Assembly (NCBI GenBank): GCA_031289145.1
Contig: JAITQA010000134.1
Coordinates: forward strand, 1 to 41,475
Reading direction: 5' to 3'
Length of the DNA stretch: 41,475 bases
From: Dysgonamonadaceae bacterium
GTDB taxonomy: Bacteria > Bacteroidota > Bacteroidia > Bacteroidales > Azobacteroidaceae
Shown here: piece by piece, positions 16,964-25,341 of the stretch
Numbering within the stretch: position 1 is the first letter of the stretch
Layout: every line of letters starts with the position of its first letter
Notes under the pieces: model-generated
Seen by the model: only the letters and a program-made list of their open reading frames with translations
What the model was told of the DNA's origin: nothing
Databases searched by the model: none
Made by a program: the position numbers and the translations under genes

Positions 16964-19900
16964 ATGAAAACGCTTACAAAATTTTTTTTAGTAGTAATTG
17001 CGCTTAGTGTGTGTAGTATTCCGCTCTTTGCGCAGATTAGCGAAGGAGGTTTGCCTCCCAGTTTTCAATACGAGAAGAAAAGCTCATTAAGGGTATCTGC
17101 TTCCAATGAAGCACACATCATTCTCCCCATCAATTTCGATGTAAAGCAACTCATCGCCGAAGACAAGGAAGCGGAAGCTGCAGGAGAAGCTATCAATTGC
17201 GCTAAAATTATTCCTGTTGATCTGACAATGGAAAATAGCGGCGTATGGTCAACTTTGTCCAATGGGCAGGAGGTATGGCAATTGACGATTGAAGCGCCAA
17301 AAGCAATAGCTCTATTGCTCTATTACAGCGATTTTTACATTCCTGGTGGAGGTAAATTGTTTATTTACAACAAAGAAAAAAACCAGGTACTGGGGGCTTA
17401 CAATCACACGACAAACGCTGCCGGACGTGGTTTTGCCACCGAATTTGTGGCCGGTGATGTGCTCACGTTGGAATATGTGGCGCCTGCCGGTGAAGCTTCC
17501 GGCAATTTGCCGCGTATCCGGATTGAAGGCGTTAGCTACGGATACAATCACCTGAATGTCTATTCACGCGAAAAAGAGGGAGAAGAAGCAGCAACCTATG
17601 CGTGTTATGTGAATGTAATCTGTAGCCCGGAGGGCGATGATTGGCAAAATGAAAGCAAAGGTGTGGTGCGGGCATTCTTCAGAAAGACGACTGGCAGTAC
17701 CGGTATGTGCAGCGCCTCAATGATCAACAATACCAAAGGCGATTTTGCGCCTTATTTGCTGACGGCTTTCCACTGTGTCAGAGAGACAGATGCTGCGAGC
17801 TTAGACCAATCGGTCTTCTATTACAATTATGAATCAGCTTCTTGCAGTAGCAATACTGCTCCTGCTACTACCCAAACGATAACAGGCGCCCAAGCAAAAG
17901 TGAGTACCGGCGACGGTTATTCGGACGGCTCGCTGCTCCTGCTCAACAGCAATGTACCGGAAACCTACGGTCCCTATTTCAACGGATGGGATGTGACCGG
18001 AGAAATTGTTACGGGTACTATAGGCATACACCACCCCGGCGGAGATGTAAAGAAAATATCGTATTCGAAAGATGTTGATGTTTACTCTACCACATGGAGC
18101 GGTGATGTAGTGAGTGGTACGCATTGGCGTGTGCCCAGATATACGGAAACTCCGAATGGGAAGAGTATCGTGGAAGGCGGTTCGTCGGGTTCACCCTTGT
18201 TTAGTCAAAATGAACACCTGATTATCGGACATCTACATGGCGGTAATACTGTCGAAGATTGCGATAAGTTTACTACCAGAGCCAGTTCTTACGGCAAGCT
18301 CTGGTTTGACTGGGATCAAATGCCCAATCCGGATTTACACATGAAAACTTATCTTGACCCGGAAAATACCGGCACACTGAAACTGGCCGGTTCTGCCTAT
18401 ACCTCCACCGGCACCTATACGGTGACGTTCAGCGTGACTGACGAAGCTGATGATACACCCATTACAAATGCACGAATCACTTTTAATAATGTAACAAACG
18501 CAGCCGGAGATTACACTTTTACCGGTATTACCGGCCCCAGATTGTATCATTACACAGTATATAAAACAGGTTATACAGTGGCCACCGGAAGTTTTTCGGT
18601 ATTAGACAATACAACTGAAACCGTAAGCTTGACTTCGCTCGGTTATGAAGGAGTCGGAACAGAAGAAGAACCATTCCTCATATCTAACAAAGAAGAATTG
18701 ATGATGCTGCATGATTTCTTGGGAACAGGAAATAAAGATGTCTTCTTTCAACTCACGGCAGATATCAATATGAGCGGTAGCAATTGGGAACCCATCGGTA
18801 CGTACGCTTCACCGTTTTGTGCCCATCTAAAAGGTAAAGGACACAAACTTACCAATCTGCAAATCACAGAAACGACGCCTGCTTCCGGAACAGCTTATTA
18901 CGGTTTGTTCGGTGTTATCGGTTCCGGTGCGCATATTGATAGTCTCCATATTGTAAGCGGAAAAATTGAAATCGGCAGTGGAGCCGGGAGCGCTCATGCA
19001 GGCAGTATTGCAGGGAGTGTTAACGGGACAACTACAGATGCTATTGTGATCAGTTATTGCAGCAACAGTGTAAATATTACCAATAACGCCCAAGGTACCG
19101 CCAACTATACGGGTGGTATCATCGGTGGTGGCGCTACCGCTGCGTCTGCACTGACCATCTCTTACTGTGCAAATACCGGAGATATCTACGGAAGCGTAGC
19201 CAGAGCCGGAGGAATTATTGGAAATCTTGCTGTGACACACGCTTCAGGATCCTTGCTTATTTCAAACTGTTATAGCGATGCGGTTATTATTTCTACCCGT
19301 CCAAGCACCGAAGGACTTTTAGGTGGTATCATCGGATGCCCGTACCAGAATAACGCAACCTACGGCCCTTTAACAATCACCCAATGCTATGCTACAGGAC
19401 GCTTGGAAACAAATATGGCAAACATCGCCGGTCGATTGGGTGGAATTAGCGGTAGGATATACGATAGCGTTTCAGCCGCTTACCCCATTACCATAAGCCA
19501 AAGTGTGGCAGCACAGGAGTCTCTAGACGGCAATGTCGCCTCTGCTACTGCGCATCGCATTTATCCCTCGCATACAACGAATGGAGTCACCAATTTATCA
19601 GACGTCTATGCCTACGTCAACATGTTGGTAAAAGGCGCTGTTGAAACAGGGGGATCAGCAACCAGCAGCCGGGGACTTGACAAAACCTTAGCCGAATTGA
19701 ATGCCCAAGCAACTTACTCCGGTATCAACTGGGATTTTACCAACGCATGGGCTATCCGGGAAGACATTAGTTTCCCTTATTTCCAATACCAGAGCGCACC
19801 GGTAGGCATCACTTCCCTCTATGCCCTAAATACCACGCTTAATACCCTTACGGAATCAGGCAACATAGACGTGTATAAAGGAAATAAGAAAGTGTATCTG

Positions 19901-21673
19901 TCTACTTTGACCGTTACAGCAGCAGGAGATAATACTTATCTTCTATCGGAAGTAGCTGTGGGAGATACGCTCTTCTTTGTCAATACTGAACCCGGGAAAG
20001 CGCCTTCGTATCCTGTACAGGGCATTGTAACAAGTTTAGGAACGATCGCCGTAACTTTCGAGGTGGTGGATGTAGATGAAATTCCTATTACCGATGCTGT
20101 GGTTACATTGAATGGCGTAACGAACCCTTCAGGCAATTATGCTTTTACCGGACTTTCTGCCGGAACATATGCATATACCGTATCTAAAGCAGGATACATT
20201 ACGCAGACAGGAAGTATAACCGTCAGCGACCGGAATATTACAAAAGAAATAGTCTTGGAATTGAAAACTACCTTCGATGTCACTTTTGTAATTAAAGATG
20301 TATCAAACACGCCAATTACCGATGCAGTAGTAACATTTAACGGCGTTACGAATCCGGTCGGCGATTATACGTTTACGAACAATCCTAACGGCACCTACTC
20401 CTATACAGTTACAAAAACAGGATATAAAACCGCTACCGGTAACGTCACCGTCAGTGGAGAAGATATTACCAAAAATGTAACCATGGAACTTACCTATATT
20501 GTCGCTTTCTCTGTCGTTGATATCTTTAACGAGCCTGTAAGCGATGCTGTAATAACATTAGACGGCGTCAATAACCCTTCCGGAAACTATTTGTTTGTCA
20601 ATGTTGCGAACGGAACACATAGCTTTTCAGTCACAAGACCGGGCTACCTGACGGTTTATGGAAGCATAACGGTAAACAATGGTAATCAGACCAGAAACAT
20701 TGTGCTACAGCCAACGGGTTATACACCAACCTATACGGTCACTTTTGTCGTTAGAAATATCTCTAACACAGCTATCGACAATGCGACAATATGGCTTAAC
20801 GGCTCAAACAATATAGCGGGCGACTATGTATTTACAGGGCTTGGCAATGGTGATTACGAGTATGTAATAGGTAAAGGTGGCTATTTGGATTCATACGGTA
20901 CGGTTACGGTAAACGGTAGTGATATTGTCCAGCATGTGATCCTGATAGCGAATTCGTATAATGTGATTTTTGCTGTAAAAGACGTGGATAATCATACAAT
21001 AGATAATGCCGTAATAACTTTTAACGGTATTGCCAACATTCCCGGTGACTATGGATTTTACAACATTAACCCCGGTTCATACACATACAGTGTGGTTGCA
21101 CCGGATTACAAAACCGTGACAGGGATATTGACCGTTGAAAGCAATAATGTCTCTGAACTGCTGGTTATGCAAAAGTCAACTTATAATGTGTCTTTTACAG
21201 TGGTGGATGAACAAAACATTCCGATCAATGACGCCAGAATAATCTTCGGTACAACGATCAACCCTTCAGGTAATTATACTTTTAGTAATATTGCGAAAGG
21301 TGAATATGAATATACCATAATCAGGGAAGGTTATTACTCCGCAATGGGAAGTATAACCGTGACAAATGCAAATGTTTATGAAACCTGTTTTCTAAAATCA
21401 CCCAAAACGGGTATTGATGCAATCGGCGGTAGCGTAATAGTCAACTTATATCCCAATCCGGCTTCGGATATATTGAATGTAAAAGTGAATGAAAGTTTGG
21501 TTCCGGTTAGCGTAGATATTCTGTCTATTTCCGGAGAGAGGTATTTTACACAGACTTACAATACAGCTTCATTTACACTTGATATTTCCAGATATCCAGC
21601 TGGTTTATTGTTGGTTAAAGTTTCTACCAAAGATAGCTCCATCGTGAAAACTATTGTAAAAAAAGCCAAATAG
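16964..21673 (+). CDS. T9SS-exported trypsin-like serine protease with GLUG region and six tandem stalk repeats
   Basis: A 1569-residue paralog of the protein at 2903-6487. Order of parts: signal peptide (1-24, ending LFA); N-terminal segment opening QISEGGLPPSF; protease domain about 200-460 with His270 (TAFHC), Asp321 (SDGSLL) and Ser408 (GSSGSP); one carboxypeptidase-regulatory-like beta-sandwich (487-557); a Gly/Ser-rich GLUG-like beta-helix region (about 565-960); a linker shared with the paralog (LNTTLNTLT, near 990); six further beta-sandwich repeats of 74-79 residues (1030 to about 1479); and a type-A T9SS sorting domain (about 1484-1569, LYPNPASDILNV, ending TIVKKAK). The lysyl-endopeptidase-like fold suggests cleavage after basic residues, but specificity is unproven. 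The sorting domain implies export across the outer membrane and attachment to the surface or release. The gene stands alone, with its own promoter region and strong terminators. Confidence 0.9.
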   Translation: MKTLTKFFLVVIALSVCSIPLFAQISEGGLPPSFQYEKKSSLRVSASNEAHIILPINFDVKQLIAEDKEAEAAGEAINCAKIIPVDLTMENSGVWSTLSNGQEVWQLTIEAPKAIALLLYYSDFYIPGGGKLFIYNKEKNQVLGAYNHTTNAAGRGFATEFVAGDVLTLEYVAPAGEASGNLPRIRIEGVSYGYNHLNVYSREKEGEEAATYACYVNVICSPEGDDWQNESKGVVRAFFRKTTGSTGMCSASMINNTKGDFAPYLLTAFHCVRETDAASLDQSVFYYNYESASCSSNTAPATTQTITGAQAKVSTGDGYSDGSLLLLNSNVPETYGPYFNGWDVTGEIVTGTIGIHHPGGDVKKISYSKDVDVYSTTWSGDVVSGTHWRVPRYTETPNGKSIVEGGSSGSPLFSQNEHLIIGHLHGGNTVEDCDKFTTRASSYGKLWFDWDQMPNPDLHMKTYLDPENTGTLKLAGSAYTSTGTYTVTFSVTDEADDTPITNARITFNNVTNAAGDYTFTGITGPRLYHYTVYKTGYTVATGSFSVLDNTTETVSLTSLGYEGVGTEEEPFLISNKEELMMLHDFLGTGNKDVFFQLTADINMSGSNWEPIGTYASPFCAHLKGKGHKLTNLQITETTPASGTAYYGLFGVIGSGAHIDSLHIVSGKIEIGSGAGSAHAGSIAGSVNGTTTDAIVISYCSNSVNITNNAQGTANYTGGIIGGGATAASALTISYCANTGDIYGSVARAGGIIGNLAVTHASGSLLISNCYSDAVIISTRPSTEGLLGGIIGCPYQNNATYGPLTITQCYATGRLETNMANIAGRLGGISGRIYDSVSAAYPITISQSVAAQESLDGNVASATAHRIYPSHTTNGVTNLSDVYAYVNMLVKGAVETGGSATSSRGLDKTLAELNAQATYSGINWDFTNAWAIREDISFPYFQYQSAPVGITSLYALNTTLNTLTESGNIDVYKGNKKVYLSTLTVTAAGDNTYLLSEVAVGDTLFFVNTEPGKAPSYPVQGIVTSLGTIAVTFEVVDVDEIPITDAVVTLNGVTNPSGNYAFTGLSAGTYAYTVSKAGYITQTGSITVSDRNITKEIVLELKTTFDVTFVIKDVSNTPITDAVVTFNGVTNPVGDYTFTNNPNGTYSYTVTKTGYKTATGNVTVSGEDITKNVTMELTYIVAFSVVDIFNEPVSDAVITLDGVNNPSGNYLFVNVANGTHSFSVTRPGYLTVYGSITVNNGNQTRNIVLQPTGYTPTYTVTFVVRNISNTAIDNATIWLNGSNNIAGDYVFTGLGNGDYEYVIGKGGYLDSYGTVTVNGSDIVQHVILIANSYNVIFAVKDVDNHTIDNAVITFNGIANIPGDYGFYNINPGSYTYSVVAPDYKTVTGILTVESNNVSELLVMQKSTYNVSFTVVDEQNIPINDARIIFGTTINPSGNYTFSNIAKGEYEYTIIREGYYSAMGSITVTNANVYETCFLKSPKTGIDAIGGSVIVNLYPNPASDILNVKVNESLVPVSVDILSISGERYFTQTYNTASFTLDISRYPAGLLLVKVSTKDSSIVKTIVKKAK
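20051..21400 (+). repeat. Six in-frame tandem repeats encoding beta-sandwich stalk modules
   Basis: Coding repeats begin at about 20051, 20279, 20501, 20738, 20963 and 21188, so the period is 222-237 bp (74-79 residues). Each unit follows the pattern VTFxVxD...I/V-x-(D/N)A-x-(V/I)-T-(F/L)-NG...NPxGxYxFxN...G-x-Y-x-Y-x-V-x-xxGYxxxxGxxTV. The units are diverged at DNA level, so this is an old protein-level duplication rather than a recent slippage product. A single copy of the same module lies before the GLUG region, and two occur in the paralog. Confidence 0.88.
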
Positions 21674-21685
21674 TTATTAGGTTTT

Positions 21686-21716
21686 GCCGGAAGTTATCTT
21701 TTCAGGAACTTCCGGC
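21686..21716. terminator. Hairpin downstream of the T9SS protease gene
   Basis: GCCGGAAGTT at 21686-21695 pairs perfectly with AACTTCCGGC at 21707-21716 across an 11-nt loop, followed by the T-rich TCATTTTA. It lies 13 bp after the stop codon. The U tract is interrupted, so this may work together with the stronger hairpin at 21728-21769. Confidence 0.65.
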
Positions 21717-21727
21717 TCATTTTATGT

Positions 21728-21769
21728 AAAAAAACAGATGCTTGTCATACAAACGGCATCTGTTTTTTT
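21728..21769. terminator. Intrinsic terminator, strong in both directions
   Basis: Seven As plus CAGATGC at 21728-21741 are perfectly complementary to GCATCTG plus seven Ts at 21756-21769, with a 14-nt loop. The A run before and T run after the stem give it the form of a bidirectional rho-independent terminator. It separates the protease gene from the kelch gene promoter. Confidence 0.85.
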
Positions 21770-21785
21770 GTAATTGTTTTTTTTA

Positions 21786-21819
21786 TTTGCTCATTGAATG
21801 AAAATAATGATTACCTTTG
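21786..21819 (+). promoter_or_regulatory. Bacteroidetes-type promoter for the kelch protein gene
   Basis: TACCTTTG at 21812-21819 is an exact -7 match, and TTTG at 21786-21789 is an exact -33 match with a 22-bp spacer. It argues against a TTG start at 21817, because that codon lies inside the -7 box. Confidence 0.6.
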
Positions 21820-21852
21820 TTCTATAGTCTTCATAAATTCACTAAGTTATTT

Positions 21853-23217
21853 ATGGTAAAGAATAGGAATGACTGTAAGATTTTGGCGTTGTCAGTTGTT
21901 TTTTTATTGAAAACATCTTTAGCAATGGCACAAAATAATGGTGTGGTGCTGGATAGCAAAACGAATGAGGCTTTACCCGGAACCAATATATACTTTAAAA
22001 ATCAAGTTGTAGCGATTACCGGAAAAGATGGTTTGTTTGGCATCAATCAAATCCCCAAACATACTCATAATGATACCTTGTATTTCTCTCACATTGCTTA
22101 TGATTCATTACGGATTTCTTTTTCAGCATTAAAAGCGGCAAATTATGTGGTTTACCTGCAAGAAAAACAAAAACTACTGGATGAGGTGGAGGTTGTCGGC
22201 GTAAGGCCGGAATTGCAACTCTTTCTTCAGTATCATGAATTAGCCCCTTTACCGGTAGCTGTATACGCATTCGGCGCTTTGTTGACAGGCAATAAAATTT
22301 ATGTTGTTGCAGGAGATTTTTCTTTTGAACAAAAAGCCACAGAATACAGTATGGCTTACGGATCTATAAAAACAAATGGAGGCCGTTCATGGTCAGGCTT
22401 TAGCGACAAAATGCAGGTATATGACATAGCCAATGATGAATGGATGGTGCATCCCTTGAAATTTGGGAAACGCGCCTATCATAACCTGCATTACAGTCAC
22501 GACCGGATTTATGTATTGGGAGGCAAGCGATTGTCACGCTATGGCCGGACAGAATATTTGGAGGATAAAATGGAAGTGTACGATATAAAACGAGATACAA
22601 TTTTTCTGGACAATAGCAATCCGCATCAGGCTATGAACTTTGCTTCCTGCCTGTATGGTGATAACCTGGTTGTGATGGGTGGTTCCATCAAAGAAACCTT
22701 GACCGGCAAAAAAACATATTCCGATAAAGTGCATTTGTTCGATTTGCAAAACGGTTATTGGTATGAATCAGGCCTTATGCCCCAAGCCAAAGAAACCAAA
22801 GGAACTTTGGTAAACGACGCCATTTATCTGATAGGCGGTTTTAACGGGGCGCCTTTAACAAGTATCGAAACCTATAATCCGACAACGGGAGAATGGCGGA
22901 AAGAAGGAGATTTACTTGAGGCCGTGGATCGTCCGGCCATCGCCGTAAATGAACAGTTGATTTATATTTTTGAAGACGAAAAAATACAGGTATATGACAC
23001 CCAAACGCGAAGTTTAAAATTGTATGCTATTGATTTGAAATTATTCTATGCCGAACTGTTTTGTGCCGATGGAAAATTATATATTGTAGGCGGTTGCCGG
23101 AAAGAAGAATATTCCACATACCCTTCTCTCTATCTGTATACTATTGATTTGAGCGAATTTGACAAGACTGTTTGCGAAAAAAGAAATGCACCCCACCCTA
23201 TAAATCCACACCCCTAA
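21853..23217 (+). CDS. Secreted kelch-repeat protein with N-terminal carboxypeptidase-regulatory-like domain
   Basis: A 454-residue protein. From the ATG at 21853 it has a signal peptide (MVKNRNDCK then a hydrophobic run ending AMA), a carboxypeptidase-D-regulatory-like domain about 26-110 (GVVLDSKTNEALPGTNIYFK) and a short link LLDEVEVVGVRP that resembles the entry to a TonB plug domain. From about residue 130 it has kelch propeller blades (KIYVVAGDF, RIYVLGGKR, NLVVMGGSI, AIYLIGGFN, KLYIVGGCR). No plug or barrel follows. The function is unknown; kelch propellers bind proteins or sugars. A TTG start at 21817 would add 12 residues but lies within the promoter. The last residues (roughly NPHP) and the stop codon are contributed by a long inverted repeat, so the original C-terminus may have been altered. 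Confidence 0.83.
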   Translation: MVKNRNDCKILALSVVFLLKTSLAMAQNNGVVLDSKTNEALPGTNIYFKNQVVAITGKDGLFGINQIPKHTHNDTLYFSHIAYDSLRISFSALKAANYVVYLQEKQKLLDEVEVVGVRPELQLFLQYHELAPLPVAVYAFGALLTGNKIYVVAGDFSFEQKATEYSMAYGSIKTNGGRSWSGFSDKMQVYDIANDEWMVHPLKFGKRAYHNLHYSHDRIYVLGGKRLSRYGRTEYLEDKMEVYDIKRDTIFLDNSNPHQAMNFASCLYGDNLVVMGGSIKETLTGKKTYSDKVHLFDLQNGYWYESGLMPQAKETKGTLVNDAIYLIGGFNGAPLTSIETYNPTTGEWRKEGDLLEAVDRPAIAVNEQLIYIFEDEKIQVYDTQTRSLKLYAIDLKLFYAELFCADGKLYIVGGCRKEEYSTYPSLYLYTIDLSEFDKTVCEKRNAPHPINPHP

Positions 23218-23280
23218 GTCCCCTAAAGGAGACTTTTAGCGCCTGAGAGCCAAAGTCCCCTTTAGGGGATTTAGGGGTGT
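23208..23280. repeat. Long inverted repeat (73 bp) overlapping the kelch gene stop codon
   Basis: A 29-nt left arm (23208-23236) and a 29-nt right arm (23252-23280) are complementary except for two positions, with a 15-nt loop. Arm hallmarks are ACACCCCTAA, TCCCCTAAAGG and GACTTT. The left arm supplies the last codons and TAA of the kelch gene; the element also lies 24 bp beyond the stop of the convergent lipoprotein gene. It could end transcription in both directions, although there is no U tract. Its GC-rich composition differs from the surroundings, and it resembles the dispersed palindromic elements seen in many Bacteroidetes genomes (from memory, not searched). Confidence 0.8.
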
Positions 23281-23304
23281 ATGAAAGGATTCAGGAGTGT
23301 ACTA

Positions 23305-25308
23305 TCACAACCCCGGAATTTGTTCCCGCCCAATGTATTCAAATTCGGCAGGAGCGGCTTCGCTCGTTCCCGACTTGACGCATTGGAGCGTGTGTTCGAA
23401 GTAACGTCTGTCAGCTGTGCTGAAGTAGTGTTGCACCCTGATTTTTAACATTTGGTCAACACCCGAAACCTGCGATTGCATGGTCGGATAAGTCAAAGCG
23501 GCAAAAATGGGCAAGGCTTCCTCAAGCCTTTGGTCGTAAAATGCATACAAAGCATCCGAGTTTCCTGCAAGCGCCTTGATTTCCGCATCGCCATTGACCA
23601 AACGAGTGGGGTCGTACATAATTTCAGCATAATAGGCATTGAAACCATAATAATGGTCTTCGTTGGAGTAGTAGTGATGTCCATTTTCGGTATAGGTGGA
23701 AGACCCGGCAGAGGCGGCTTCGCGCGGATACCATTTATCCGGATGTTCGTAGTGGATATAATCAATGAATTTTTGTACTTTAACGTCGCTTCTATCAATC
23801 AAGGTCAGTATGACGGTCGGGTCGAACAGCCAGCCGATATTACTGAATACAAACTGTTCCGTCTTATCCACAACGCCGGATACAAACGTCCATTGACCGG
23901 CAGTGAAAATGTAGTCGTCGGCATAATTGCTCGAAGATGTCCTGTAAACCACTGTCCTCGCGTTACCTTCCTGTGCGAACGGATATTTTTGCGACAGCAA
24001 GACCGGCAAATAATTCGGGGCGGTTGTTGTCGAAAGATTGCTCACACCCATCGCCGTATAATCATCCGGCTGAAGCACAACGATATTGGCGCTTGCCGCC
24101 ACTTCTTTCCATGCGCTTCCGTCGAACTGGTAGGCGCCGTATTGTACGACCGAAGAAGCCACATTCATGGTGCTTTTTGTTTCCGCTATTTTCACATTAT
24201 CAATCTGATAGGTGGTGGTAGCCACATTTCCTACGCCGTTTCCCGCATATTTGAAAGCTACATATACCTTTTTACCTGCATATTGTGCAAAATTCATGGT
24301 TCCGGCAGGTCGTAGCGTACCATACGCCGAAGCCGGTATTTCAGGTGTAGTCGGAATATCAAAATTAGCGGTGATATCCGTCCAGGTAGCAGTAGCGATA
24401 CCGGCTTCGGTCCCGTTGAAATTTTCGGATACCCATACCGAGAAAAGGTCGCCTTTGTAATAACCGCCCGTAACGTCGAATGACAACTGAGGCGTGACTC
24501 CGGCAGTCAGGTCAATCTGACTTGTTATCAGCCAAATGATATTTTCTTCATTTGTGCCGTTGGACGAAAACTGAGCATATTGGTTTCCGTTGAAAATCCG
24601 GCATTGCCAGAACCTTGTGCCGGTAACATCCTTGTTAATCCATCCCGGAATGGTGACCGGAGCCGTAGAGCCGTTGGGCATTCCTTCGAAATCGGCAAAA
24701 AGATATTGAACTTCCGCTACCGAAACTTCCGGTTCGGCGGCAGAATAATTGTATTGCACAATTTTATAGTCCCCGTTAGCTGCTCCGGAAATGTTAGCTG
24801 CCAATACAGCCGGAATTTTTGTCTGAGGCGATTGGGTTGGCGTCAGCGCCATTACATAATCCACGTCGCTACCCCAGACCTGTTTGTAATCATTCGCATT
24901 CAAAACGTAGGATGCTTTTGACAAACTGTTTAGTTTATCCGAACGGGTTTCCGAATATTTATAGCTAATCTTTGCGTTAGAACCTTTGTTGAGTGCGGGA
25001 AAGGCTTTTGCTATTATTGCCGGAATATAATCGCCGGAAGCAGTAAATTCATTCAGTGTTTTGGTGGTATTTACACTTCTTGCCAAGGCAGAATCGGCTG
25101 CTGTGGTGGCTTTTGCCAAGGCTGCCGTACTGATGGTAGAATAATCGGCGGAGGTAAGCTCGTATTCGATGCTCTTTTTCACGACATCCAATCCGTTTTC
25201 GGCATTCTTATCATCAATGCTTTTATAGATGTCGCTAAGCGTTTCATCGTTACAGGCAAACAATGTAAGCATTGCCGCTATGAACAAGTATGATATTTTT
25301 TTATACAT
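23305..25308 (-). CDS. Large lipoprotein with choice-of-anchor-J-like domain, partner of TonB receptor
   Basis: A 667-residue lipoprotein (signal 1-18, lipobox LFAC, Cys19). Residues about 202-378 form a jelly-roll like the cleaved-adhesin / choice-of-anchor-J family: FADFEGMPNG, then GWINKDVTGTRFWQCR, NIIWLITSQIDLT, KVYVAFKYAG and YQIDNVKI. Around it lie three copies of a smaller module (about 50-120, 134-190 and 409-475), each with DY early, IPA or LPV in the middle and a closing SYKY, VQYNY or VVYRT strand. The C-terminal 180 residues are rich in Tyr and His (ENGHHYYSNEDHYYGFNAYY) and are unknown to me. It begins 33 bp after the TonB receptor gene and is probably its surface-exposed partner, in the place a SusD protein would occupy, though it is not SusD-like. 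No catalytic motif is evident. Confidence 0.8.
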   Translation of the reverse strand: MYKKISYLFIAAMLTLFACNDETLSDIYKSIDDKNAENGLDVVKKSIEYELTSADYSTISTAALAKATTAADSALARSVNTTKTLNEFTASGDYIPAIIAKAFPALNKGSNAKISYKYSETRSDKLNSLSKASYVLNANDYKQVWGSDVDYVMALTPTQSPQTKIPAVLAANISGAANGDYKIVQYNYSAAEPEVSVAEVQYLFADFEGMPNGSTAPVTIPGWINKDVTGTRFWQCRIFNGNQYAQFSSNGTNEENIIWLITSQIDLTAGVTPQLSFDVTGGYYKGDLFSVWVSENFNGTEAGIATATWTDITANFDIPTTPEIPASAYGTLRPAGTMNFAQYAGKKVYVAFKYAGNGVGNVATTTYQIDNVKIAETKSTMNVASSVVQYGAYQFDGSAWKEVAASANIVVLQPDDYTAMGVSNLSTTTAPNYLPVLLSQKYPFAQEGNARTVVYRTSSSNYADDYIFTAGQWTFVSGVVDKTEQFVFSNIGWLFDPTVILTLIDRSDVKVQKFIDYIHYEHPDKWYPREAASAGSSTYTENGHHYYSNEDHYYGFNAYYAEIMYDPTRLVNGDAEIKALAGNSDALYAFYDQRLEEALPIFAALTYPTMQSQVSGVDQMLKIRVQHYFSTADRRYFEHTLQCVKSGTSEAAPAEFEYIGREQIPGL

Positions 25309-25341
25309 GATATTTTTATTTTTTAGTTGATGAATTAAAAA

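Noticed and set aside
20051-21400. Tandem ~225-bp periodicity considered as a CRISPR array or non-coding satellite
   Set aside because: The reading frame is continuous through all units, the repeats are diverged at DNA level and match at protein level, so they are protein domains.
23452-24315. A 287-residue open frame on the plus strand, antisense to the lipoprotein gene
   Set aside because: Its composition (Arg, Ile and Cys rich, no signal or domain) is that of a shadow frame, and the minus-strand gene has a lipobox and clear domains.
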